A DNA stretch of 42,007 nt from an uncultured Succiniclasticum sp. GTDB lineage: Bacteria; Bacillota; Negativicutes; Acidaminococcales; Acidaminococcaceae. The DNA is taken from positions 1 through 42,007 of the forward strand of contig CAJOKZ010000032.1 in assembly GCA_905235335.1 (NCBI GenBank). The letters run 5' to 3'. Below, one piece after another: positions 34,683 through 41,237 of this stretch (the stretch's first letter is position 1; every line of letters begins with the position of its first letter). Both the position numbers and the translations under genes were made by a program. The notes under the pieces were generated by a model, which was not told the origin of the DNA, ran no database searches, and saw only the letters and a list, made by a program, of their open reading frames with translations.

Positions 34683-34711
34683 ATTAAACCACATTACCGG
34701 GCTTTCGTCAA
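34683..34711 (-). promoter_or_regulatory. Promoter of mscL
   Basis: The minus strand reads TTGACG (34711-34706), 17 bases, TTTAAT (34688-34683). This is one of the two clear two-part promoters in the window. Confidence 0.7.
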
Positions 34712-34751
34712 TAAATACCTTGATGACGCAAAGAGAAATAAACATACTGAA

Positions 34752-34789
34752 GGAAGCTGTAACAATGGACCGTCACAACTTCCTTTTTT
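34752..34789 (+). terminator. Hairpin after hydE with its T run on the plus strand
   Basis: GGAAGCTGTAAC pairs with GTCACAACTTCC (12 pairs, two of them wobbles) around an eight-base loop. The run of six T follows on the plus strand. It sits just beyond the end of the minus-strand hydE gene, where a minus-strand terminator would be expected. On that strand the stem is followed only by TTCAG. It may work in both directions or block antisense transcription. Confidence 0.45.
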
Positions 34790-34801
34790 ATTGCGGCTCT
34801 T

Positions 34802-35899
34802 TTATTTTAAATTGTTGAAAAAGTGAGGAGAGTCACCCCACTGCCCCCATCCTACCGTGTCGCCCACGGAAGCCACCCGCGCACTCAGGCAGTTACGGCA
34901 TTGCTCCTGCCCGTCCTCCAGGCAGGGCTTGTTATCATACAGTTGATACTGTGTGCGGAACCGTGGCAGCGTCACCAGCGGCATCAGGATATTGGCTCCC
35001 GCTTTCAGGGCCATTTCCCGCCCAAACGGATGAAGTGTCTGCATAGCAGTGGTCGCCGCAATGTTCACATCCTTCAGGAAAAGCCTTGTCACCGCCACCA
35101 TGTTCACGCTCAAACGCAGGCGGTCAGCCCTTTCTTCCGGCGTATCAAGACCGGCTTCGACAACCTGTTTCCCCAGCGGCGTATTATGATGTACCACATA
35201 AGGTCCCATGCCAATCATGGCAATATCCTGTTTCTGATAAAACAGGATATCCTCCGCCAAATCCTCCAGCGTCTGGCCGGGCAAGCCGATCATCACCCCG
35301 GTCCCCACCTGGTAGCCGATTTCCGCCAAACTGTCAAGGCAGGCTTTCCGGACATCCCACCGATGATGCCCGTCCGAAGGATGCATCGTCTGATACAGTT
35401 TTGGGTTACTGCTTTCAATGCGCAGCAGATACCGGTGCGCGCCAGCGTCATACCAACGCTGATAGGTCTCCCTGGTCTGTTCGCCGACGCAGAGGGTGAT
35501 GCCCAGCGCGCCATCTCCGACAGCCTTGATTTCCCTCACCACATCTTCCACGAAATCAATAAAGGCTTCGTCCTGCCGTTCCCCGGACTGCAGCGTAACG
35601 GAACCGTACTGCCGGTCGTAACACCAACGGGCCATGGCGATGATATCCTGTTTCGGTGTATCGAAGCGCTCCACTTCCTCATTGTCACGCCGTATGCCGC
35701 AGTAACGGCAGTTCTTGATGCAGCGGTTGGAAAACTCCAAAAGGCCCCGGTAGTAATCCACACTGCCTACCCATTCCTTCTTTACCTCGTAAGCCGCACT
35801 GTACAGCTGATCCAGTTCGTCTTTGGCGGTACGGCCAAGTAAAAAAACGAGGTCCTCTTTATTTAGTTCTGTTTTGTTTAAAACAGCAGAGATATCCAT
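34802..35899 (-). CDS. hydE: [FeFe]-hydrogenase maturase HydE (radical SAM)
   Basis: HydE is a radical SAM enzyme that acts in building the dithiomethylamine-bridged diiron part of the [FeFe]-hydrogenase H-cluster. The 365-residue protein has LEFSNRCIKNCRYCGIR with C60-x3-C64-x2-C67. A second cysteine set C326-x7-C334-x2-C337 matches the extra cluster of Thermotoga HydE, and a BATS-like C-terminal half includes AATTAMQTLHPFGRE. BioB is less likely because of these strings. The ATG at 35899 has no clear ribosome site. It follows the crotonase gene by 33 bp. HydF, HydG and the hydrogenase are not in this window. Confidence 0.85.
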   Translation of the reverse strand: MDISAVLNKTELNKEDLVFLLGRTAKDELDQLYSAAYEVKKEWVGSVDYYRGLLEFSNRCIKNCRYCGIRRDNEEVERFDTPKQDIIAMARWCYDRQYGSVTLQSGERQDEAFIDFVEDVVREIKAVGDGALGITLCVGEQTRETYQRWYDAGAHRYLLRIESSNPKLYQTMHPSDGHHRWDVRKACLDSLAEIGYQVGTGVMIGLPGQTLEDLAEDILFYQKQDIAMIGMGPYVVHHNTPLGKQVVEAGLDTPEERADRLRLSVNMVAVTRLFLKDVNIAATTAMQTLHPFGREMALKAGANILMPLVTLPRFRTQYQLYDNKPCLEDGQEQCRNCLSARVASVGDTVGWGQWGDSPHFFNNLK

Positions 35900-35932
35900 G
35901 CGAACCGTATAGAAAATTACACACCCCGGATT

Positions 35933-36730
35933 CTATTTTCCGGTAAATTTCGCTTTCCGTTTTTCAAGGAACGCGGTAATGCCTTCTTTGAAATCAGCGC
36001 TTTTAGCGCATTCGTTCTGTAAAGCAACTTCTGCCTTGACGAAATCTTCAAAACCCTGATACATGCTCACAAACATCATCTTCTTCATGTTGGCATAGGC
36101 CAGCGTCGGACCGGCGGCCAGCTTCTTTGCGAAAGCCGTCGCTTTCGGCAGCAGTTCTTCCGCAGCAGTAACTTCCTTCACCAGCCCCAGTTCGAAACAT
36201 TCCTGCGCCGAAACCGGACGCCCCGTTACGAACATATCCATAGCCCGGTGCGTCCCGATAGCACGGGGCAGCATGTATCCGCCGCCGGTATCCGGAATCA
36301 GCGCGATTCCTACAAAGGCCTGCAGGAATTTGGCGTTGTCCGCCGCAAAAACAAAATCGCAGCCCAGCGCCAGGTTGCAACCGCCGCCCGCAGCCGCACC
36401 GGCTACCGCGCAGATTACCAGCTTTTTCATTTTTTTGATGTATAAAACGATTTCAGACAACTTTCCGGCCAGCGGCCCCATGGAAGCATCGGCAAAGTCC
36501 GGTTCCTCACAATGAGCCTTCATGAAGCGGATATCCCCACCGCCGCAGAAAGCCCTGCCCGCGCCGGTCAGCACGACCACTTTTGCGGCCTCGTCTTCCT
36601 CCGCCAGCTTGAGGGCCGCCTCCAGCTCCAGGGCCAGATTCATATCCAGCGCGTTTAAAGTTGGCGCGTAATCCAGCGTAATGGTCGCCACCGCATCTTC
36701 CACAACAAAACGCAACATTTTAAATTCCAT
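35933..36730 (-). CDS. Enoyl-CoA hydratase/isomerase family protein (crotonase)
   Basis: The 265-residue protein has the crotonase fold: LNALDMNLALELEAAL, the CoA oxyanion loop GAGRAFCGGGDIRFM, AVAGAAAGGGCNLALGCDF, and AFVGIALIPDTGGGYMLPRAIG. D147 stands where hydratases often have the second catalytic glutamate, and the first glutamate position is not acidic. This resembles PaaG-type isomerases more than classical hydratases. AAGGAGG precedes the ATG, and it has its own extended -10 promoter. The substrate is unknown; the neighbour hydE gives no clue. Confidence 0.85.
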   Translation of the reverse strand: MEFKMLRFVVEDAVATITLDYAPTLNALDMNLALELEAALKLAEEDEAAKVVVLTGAGRAFCGGGDIRFMKAHCEEPDFADASMGPLAGKLSEIVLYIKKMKKLVICAVAGAAAGGGCNLALGCDFVFAADNAKFLQAFVGIALIPDTGGGYMLPRAIGTHRAMDMFVTGRPVSAQECFELGLVKEVTAAEELLPKATAFAKKLAAGPTLAYANMKKMMFVSMYQGFEDFVKAEVALQNECAKSADFKEGITAFLEKRKAKFTGK

Positions 36731-36781
36731 GGCAATGCCTCCTTCAATATTATTGTGAGAGTGAAATCAACCTGATAAATA

Positions 36782-36790
36782 ATTATATCA
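36782..36790 (-). promoter_or_regulatory. Extended -10 promoter of the crotonase gene
   Basis: The minus strand reads TGA-TATAAT about 52 bases before the start codon. No -35 hexamer is recognisable at 16-18 bases. It probably drives the crotonase and hydE together. Confidence 0.65.
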
Positions 36791-36894
36791 CATTTTATTT
36801 AGTCGGTTTTTGTTGATTGGCATGATCATTCATTTATTCTGCATTCCCTCAGGAACATTCCCACAATGACCTGACGGCCAGTTTCAACGCCGCG

Positions 36895-38016
36895 TTATGG
36901 TTTCTCACGCAACACGCGCAGAACCAGTTCACGGAACACTTTTACCGCGCCTTCCAAGGCGTATCGGTCATACGTCATGGCCGGGTCATGCAGGCCCGGC
37001 GTCAGATCGCAGCCCACACCCATATCCACCGTCTTCAGGTGCGGACGCTCCTGCTTGAAGAAGTTAAAATCTTCCCCTACCGTGATGGCTTTCACCGGCA
37101 GCAGCGCTTTCTGTCCGAGCACGCCGACAATTACTTCCTGCACCAATGGCAGCAGTGTTTCGTCCGCTTCCGCCGCGGGACAGGTACCGATGATATGGCT
37201 GTCCGCTTCCGCCCCGTACACCTTTGCCATGTTTTCGATAATATCCTTCACCTTCTGCCGAAGTTCCAGCATCTCCGCATTGGACGTGCTGCGCAGATCA
37301 AAACCAAGATGAATTTTATTGCAGATTGCGTTGAGCGAACCGCTTCCCCCCTGAAAGCGCGTGGTCTTCACATTGCCGCCCAGCAGGGGATCGGAATGGA
37401 GCGCGTTCACCGCATTCACAATCGCCGCCCCCACATCAATGGCATTCACCCCCAAATGGGGCTGGGACCCGTGGGCCGCCCTGCCACGCACCTCCGCTTC
37501 AATCAGCGTACAGGCCGTCCATCTGATCTGGGGGATGATCTCGCCGGTACGGGCCATATCCCGCGGCATCACATGCATACCGAACAGGTAATCCACATCG
37601 TCCACCACCCCGGCGTCAATCATGGCCAGGGCGCCTTTTCCGATTTCCTCCGCGGGTTGGAACAAAATCTTCAGCTTTCCGCAGGGGATCCCCTCTTCCG
37701 CCAGCCACTCAGCCGCCGCCAGCACCGCCGTCATGTGCCCGTCGTGGCCGCAGGCATGGACGGCTTTTTCCGTACCGTCCTCCTGTTTGAACAAAAGACA
37801 GTCCATATCGCTGCGAATGGCAGCCACCGGCCCGGGTTTCCCACTGTCCAGTATGCCGGTCACGGCCGTGGTCCCGCCCACCTTTTCCTGTACTTCATAA
37901 CCGGCTTTACGCAAAACCTCCGCAACAAAGGCGGAGGTTTTAATTTCGCGGAAAGCAGGCTCGGGAATGGCGTGCAGATAAGGCCACAACACATCAATCC
38001 GTTTCCTGATATCCAT
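36895..38016 (-). CDS. M20 family amidohydrolase (N-acyl amino acid hydrolase type)
   Basis: M20D enzymes are two-metal hydrolases that release amino acids from N-acyl or dipeptide substrates. The 373-residue protein shows the N-terminal LHAIPEPAFREIKTSAFV, the SDMDCL strand, the metal site HACGHDGHM (C89, H91), FQPAEE (E123/E124) and GMHVMP (H148), and a central dimerisation domain with GRAAHGSQPHLGVNAIDVG. AAGGA lies ten bases before the ATG. It stands 94 bp after metQ2, and the pairing suggests that the imported compound is deacylated inside the cell. Which acyl amino acid is used cannot be told. Confidence 0.88.
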   Translation of the reverse strand: MDIRKRIDVLWPYLHAIPEPAFREIKTSAFVAEVLRKAGYEVQEKVGGTTAVTGILDSGKPGPVAAIRSDMDCLLFKQEDGTEKAVHACGHDGHMTAVLAAAEWLAEEGIPCGKLKILFQPAEEIGKGALAMIDAGVVDDVDYLFGMHVMPRDMARTGEIIPQIRWTACTLIEAEVRGRAAHGSQPHLGVNAIDVGAAIVNAVNALHSDPLLGGNVKTTRFQGGSGSLNAICNKIHLGFDLRSTSNAEMLELRQKVKDIIENMAKVYGAEADSHIIGTCPAAEADETLLPLVQEVIVGVLGQKALLPVKAITVGEDFNFFKQERPHLKTVDMGVGCDLTPGLHDPAMTYDRYALEGAVKVFRELVLRVLREKP

Positions 38017-38110
38017 TATTCATTTATCCTTTCAACGTAACGGTCGCAGCCGCGTTACCTGTTCCGGTATGCCGTCTCCCGTCATGCCGGCCGTATAACG
38101 GTGCGCCGCC

Positions 38111-38950
38111 TTATTCTTTCCAGCCAAGATATACGGAGCCCGGGAACTTGGTCTTGATGAAGTCGCCGTTTTCCTTGGACTGATAGGCTTCCTGGAATAC
38201 TTTCAGCCGCGGATCCTGCAGGTCTTTTTCCTGTACCGCCACAATATTTACATACAGGGAATCCGCCGTTTCCTTTACGATGGGATCCGTCGCGGGATTC
38301 AGCCCCGCATTCAGCGCGTAGGTGGTATTGATCGCCGCGCAGGTCAGGTCGTCCAGGCTGCGGGGAATGGCCGCCGCTTCCAGTTCCACGATTTCAAACT
38401 TGTGGGGATTGTCGGTAATATCCTGCACCGTGGTCGTGATATCCTTCGGATCCTTAACCTTGATCAGGTTGTTGGCCGCCAGCAACAGCAAGCTGCGCCC
38501 GCCGTTGGTAGGATCATTGGGGATGCCGATCTTCGCGCCATCGGGAATCTTGTCCCCGGGTTTCAGCTTTTTAGAATAGATATTGATGGGGAACAGCGCC
38601 GTATTAAAAGCTTTGGCCAGCTTGTATTTCGGTTCCTTTTTCATGGTCGCCTTGAGGAAGGGTTCATGCTGATAGCTGTTGGCCCAGATCTCCCCGGAGG
38701 CCAGCGCCGCATTGGGCGTCACAAAATCGCTGAACTCTTTGATCTCAATCTTCAGCCCCTTCTTGTCCGCAATCTTTTTTACATTTTCCATGATAATCGC
38801 ATGGGGTCCCGGATTGACGCCTACGATTACCGGCTTGTTCGCATCAGGCTTGGCCTTCTCCGCTTTTTTATCTCCGCCGCCGCAGCCGGCCAGGGCCAGC
38901 GCCAGCACCCCCAGCGCGCCCGTCAGCACGAATTTTTTCAAAGTCTTCAT
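38111..38950 (-). CDS. MetQ/NlpA family substrate-binding lipoprotein 2
   Basis: A second NlpA-type lipoprotein of 279 residues. The signal peptide ends LALAGC, giving lipidated C23, followed by a lysine-rich linker. The core contains VIVGVNPGPHAIIMENV, ANSYQHEPFLKATM, AKIGIPNDPTNGGRSLLLLAANNLIKV and AAINTTYALNAGLNPATD. It differs considerably from metQ1 (for example VGVNPGPHA against VGATPVPHA), so the ligand may differ. AGAAGGGTG precedes the ATG. The M20 amidohydrolase gene follows 94 bp later. No transporter ATPase or permease is adjacent. Confidence 0.88.
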   Translation of the reverse strand: MKTLKKFVLTGALGVLALALAGCGGGDKKAEKAKPDANKPVIVGVNPGPHAIIMENVKKIADKKGLKIEIKEFSDFVTPNAALASGEIWANSYQHEPFLKATMKKEPKYKLAKAFNTALFPINIYSKKLKPGDKIPDGAKIGIPNDPTNGGRSLLLLAANNLIKVKDPKDITTTVQDITDNPHKFEIVELEAAAIPRSLDDLTCAAINTTYALNAGLNPATDPIVKETADSLYVNIVAVQEKDLQDPRLKVFQEAYQSKENGDFIKTKFPGSVYLGWKE

Positions 38951-39047
38951 TACAGCACCCTTCTTTCGTAATAATATATGAAACGCTTCTCCTGTTTCGC
39001 ATCAAACCGCAAATGACAAAACTCTTTAACCCGTCAAAACGCCCTGC

Positions 39048-39371
39048 TTATTCCACAACGCCATCAATCTTCGCGTAGGCGCCAAAGACCCAGCCGACGG
39101 TCCCGTCTTCCATAATGATATAAATCCAGGAATCCGTCCCGTTCTTGTCATCCACCTTGTTCATGAACTTGCAAACGGTTCCCTTGTCAAGCTTTTTGAT
39201 GATGTAACCGTCCAGGTCGGGATGTGTCCGCACCCGTAGCTGGTCGCCCGTGATCACCACATTCGCAATGGTGTTGTCTGCAAAAATATCCTTTGTCGTG
39301 CGTTCTTCCGCCGCATAGCAGGAAGCCGCCAGACACAAAAGCATGGCTGTCAACGCCAATAGCTTTTTCAT
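39048..39371 (-). CDS. Secreted SH3b domain protein
   Basis: The 107-residue protein has a signal peptide (MKKLLALTAMLLCLAASCYA, cleavage likely after residue 20) and one bacterial SH3 domain: QLRVRTHPDLDGYIIKKLDKGTVCKFMNK, then WIYIIMEDGTVGWVFGAYAKI. Such domains often bind peptidoglycan or other cell-wall parts. AAGGAGAAG stands before the ATG, and an extended -10 promoter lies 80 bases upstream. No catalytic domain is attached, so it may be an adaptor or inhibitor in the periplasm. Confidence 0.85.
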   Translation of the reverse strand: MKKLLALTAMLLCLAASCYAAEERTTKDIFADNTIANVVITGDQLRVRTHPDLDGYIIKKLDKGTVCKFMNKVDDKNGTDSWIYIIMEDGTVGWVFGAYAKIDGVVE

Positions 39372-39451
39372 ATCGCATCTTCTCCTTCCGCAGTTTTGCT
39401 GTATAAAAATTTATCGTATACAGATTCCATACATCACACCCGATTATATTT

Positions 39452-39460
39452 ATTATAGCA
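39452..39460 (-). promoter_or_regulatory. Extended -10 promoter of the SH3b gene
   Basis: The minus strand reads TGC-TATAAT, with only a T run in the -35 position 17 bases upstream. The leader to the SH3b start is about 75 bases. Confidence 0.65.
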
Positions 39461-39680
39461 CAGAAACGGTTCTTAAAAAAGCAACTTCGGTGTTTTTGCG
39501 GATTTAATTCTTCCCTTGCCGCAGGCAATTTTCCCGCGGGATGATTTATTCTTTGTTGGAGGAGATGGTTGCGTTTGTTTTTTTGGTTGCTTCAGAAACC
39601 TCGTTACAAGTTGCGCGGTTTTTGTCCGGGCTCGTTTTTGTAATGGGGCTTTCATTTTCATTTCATTTTTGGTTCCGATT

Positions 39681-39773
39681 CCTTATATATGCTTATATTA
39701 TTATTTTATTAAAATATATATCACATATGTCATATGACTTATTATATTAATATTATTATATATATACTTATCT
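39681..39773. other. AT-rich tract
   Basis: About 90 bases made almost only of A and T (runs such as TTATTATTTTATTAAAATAT and TATTATATATATACTTATCT), in a window that is otherwise near 50% GC. It stands about 30 bases from the first 12-bp repeat. Low-stability DNA of this kind is found at origins and at recombination sites. Nothing in it looks like a gene. Confidence 0.8.
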
Positions 39774-39801
39774 GTGTTTTAATCCGCGCCGATTTCCGTA
39801 C

Positions 39802-39974
39802 CGTTACATCGGGCGTTACATAGTGGTGTTACACCCCCTGAAAACTCAGTATTCATGCGGTTTTCCGCATGGTCTTCACAGGGCGTTACATGGGGCGTTA
39901 CATTACCCGTTATATTTCGCGTTACAGTATCGGTTACGTTTTCTGTTACATTGCGTGCTGCATTTTTCGTTACG
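39802..39974. repeat. 12-bp-phased GTTACA repeat array with internal hairpin
   Basis: GTTACA-type hexamers start at 39803, 39815, 39828, then at 39885, 39897, 39909, 39921, 39933, 39945, a degenerate one at 39957, and 39969. The second block keeps an exact 12-base step over eight units. The fuller consensus is CGTTACAT followed by four variable bases. Between the blocks a perfect hairpin CATGCGG-TTTT-CCGCATG lies at 39854-39871. The units are too short for CRISPR and lack equal spacers. The pattern is like iterons or a protein-binding array. Confidence 0.85.
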
Positions 39975-40005
39975 GTTTCCGTGTTTGTGTTGAGGCTTTA
40001 GCGCC

Positions 40006-40034
40006 AAAAATGCCCGCCGTCGCCGGCGGGCATT
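40006..40034 (-). terminator. GC-rich intrinsic terminator
   Basis: On the minus strand AATGCCCGCCG pairs perfectly with CGGCGGGCATT around a four-base loop and continues into TTTTT. A smaller hairpin, GCACAA-AAA-TTGTGC, abuts it at 40035-40049. It would stop minus-strand transcripts coming from the 40488-41045 gene or from the 40060-40324 segment, before they enter the repeat array. Confidence 0.75.
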
Positions 40035-40049
40035 GCACAAAAATTGTGC

Positions 40050-40324
40050 GGTATTAATTTTTGAGACTGGCGTACCGGCAATGCCTTCTGCCTAATTCAG
40101 TTTGCCCCTGCAATGGGCGGCTGGGGCCAGTTCTCAATACTCTCGAAGCAGTCCACGGAAACATACTTCACGCCGTTTTCGGATATTATTCCACTCCGTT
40201 TCCACAACGTAACTCAATATCTGCAGGACGATGTCCGACAGGAACCGTCCTGTCAGTATCATGCAGTTCTGTTCAGCATTTAGCTTCTTGCCAAAACGTA
40301 TTACAATGCTTTGGGCCCACACTG
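40050..40324. other. Gene-poor segment, no supported feature
   Basis: No gene is supported here. Short frames exist on both strands: a plus-strand frame of 89 codons at 40061-40330, and a minus-strand one of 62 codons at 40134-40322 starting MWAQSIVIRFG. Neither has a ribosome site or a family pattern I recognise. It may be the remains of a gene cut by the adjacent palindromic element. Confidence 0.4.
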
Positions 40325-40493
40325 TTTTAAGGAGACGCTGATTAAATGAGTTTGTGCGATGACCGAGGGCTTTTTGCGACTGACAAGAAAATGGCCCTCA
40401 ACGCAGCCGTAGCTGCGTTGAAGGCCATTGCCGCAGTCAGTCACAAAAAGCACCGGTCAGCGTGCAGACGAATTAATCAGCGTCTCCTTAAAA
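40325..40493. mobile_element. MITE-like palindromic element with 15-21 bp terminal inverted repeats
   Basis: The ends are perfect inverted repeats, 40325-40345 and 40473-40493, with TTAA then GGAGACGCTGATTAA at the left. The whole 169 bases fold on themselves: the inner arms TGACCGAGGGCTTTTTG and the inverse of CAAAAAGCACCGGTCA pair with few mismatches, and the centre is AACGCAGC-CGTA-GCTGCGTT. If TTAA is the target duplication, the element proper is 40331-40487 (157 bp). It carries no transposase. GGAGACGCTGA-type ends and YTAR targets recall the IS5 group. The right end provides the stop codon of the 40488-41045 gene. Confidence 0.8.
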
Positions 40494-41045
40494 CTCGCTC
40501 AGCACAACCGATCCGTCTTCCCCGCTGGCGTTGATAGAATAATACCGCGTCTTTCCGTTGGCGTCCACATAAGAAAATCCGTTGTTGGGAATGCTGCCGA
40601 TCAGCGAGATCTTTGCCAGCAGCGGACGCTCCGGGCGCAATGTATCCTTCGTATACAGCTCTTTGATCAGGAAGACCGGTTTTCCGTCGGATCCGAATTC
40701 TTTCAGGCTGAGGGCTAGGATCTTAAAATCCTGCACTGGCCGTTTGGCAACAAAGACGATGCCTGTACTGTGTTCCGTCTGGCTTGTCACCACGGTGTCA
40801 TGGTCAGCCAGGGCCACGTCGCTTTCCCAGTTTGCCTCAATCTCTGGCGTCGCGTTTTTGCGTGCCCGGGTGCCGGCTTCCAGCGCCACCGCTTTCGTCC
40901 CTGCAGGATTGGCCGGGGCGATTTCGCATACCCCGTCCCTGCATACCGCAGACAGCGGCAGCATGGCGTTCCCGGGTTCCGCGCCGCAGACGGACAGTCC
41001 CGCCATAAGAACAGCGGTCATGATACCAGTCGCAAGCTTTTTCAT
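40488..41045 (-). CDS. Secreted protein of unknown function, stop codon inside MITE end
   Basis: The 185-residue protein has a signal peptide (MKKLATGIMTAVLMAGLSVCGA, cleavage probably near residue 22); LSVC is a poor lipobox because a valine precedes the cysteine. The mature part has AVCRDGVCEIAPANPAGTKAVALE and a C-terminal region with FKILALSLKEFGSDGKPVFLIKELYTKDTLRP and NGFSYVDANGKTRYYSINAS, which reads like a small beta-rich periplasmic domain. I do not recognise a family. GGGAGG stands before the ATG and a promoter just upstream. The final codons (SEF and stop) run into the palindromic element, so the original C terminus may have been different. Confidence 0.75.
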   Translation of the reverse strand: MKKLATGIMTAVLMAGLSVCGAEPGNAMLPLSAVCRDGVCEIAPANPAGTKAVALEAGTRARKNATPEIEANWESDVALADHDTVVTSQTEHSTGIVFVAKRPVQDFKILALSLKEFGSDGKPVFLIKELYTKDTLRPERPLLAKISLIGSIPNNGFSYVDANGKTRYYSINASGEDGSVVLSEF

Positions 41046-41081
41046 AACAGAACCTCCCGTTGTACGCTATTTGTTTTACAT

Positions 41082-41090
41082 ATTATATCA
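41082..41090 (-). promoter_or_regulatory. Extended -10 promoter of the secreted unknown gene
   Basis: The minus strand reads TGA-TATAAT about 37 bases before the start codon at 41045. No clear -35 is seen at 16-18 bases. The string is nearly identical to the crotonase promoter core. Confidence 0.65.
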
Positions 41091-41237
41091 TTTCAACAGG
41101 AACGGCACAAACAATTTCGTTTTTGATCCCGCAAAGTCCCTGTTCTTTCAGGCGCCAGTCGCAACACTGGGCACCCTGCATATGTCATCAACGGAAGCCG
41201 TCCGGTTTATCGGAGAATTTTTTGTTTTTCTACGCGC

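Noticed and set aside
34802-35899. Biotin synthase BioB
   Set aside because: The overall size suits, but NRCIKNCRYCGIRRDN and the extra C-terminal cysteine set fit HydE and not BioB.
38951-39047. Methionine riboswitch or operator before metQ2
   Set aside because: Only a short GAAAC/GTTTC dyad is visible. There is no S-box core and no copy of the metQ1 dyad.
39473-39661. Minus-strand 62-residue basic peptide
   Set aside because: It overlaps the SH3b promoter region, has no ribosome site, and its Lys/Thr/Pro content follows from base composition.
39541-39750. Plus-strand 69-residue hydrophobic frame in the gene-poor stretch
   Set aside because: Most of it is the T-rich and AT-rich tract, which yields hydrophobic codons by composition. 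No family pattern and no promoter are seen.
39802-39974. CRISPR array
   Set aside because: The repeated part is only 6-8 bases with 4-6 base gaps. CRISPR repeats are over 20 bases with spacers of about 30, and no cas gene is present.
39869-40057. Plus-strand 62-residue protein with RYxx repeats
   Set aside because: It has no ribosome site, runs through the terminator hairpin, and its repeats are simply the 12-bp DNA repeats read in one frame.
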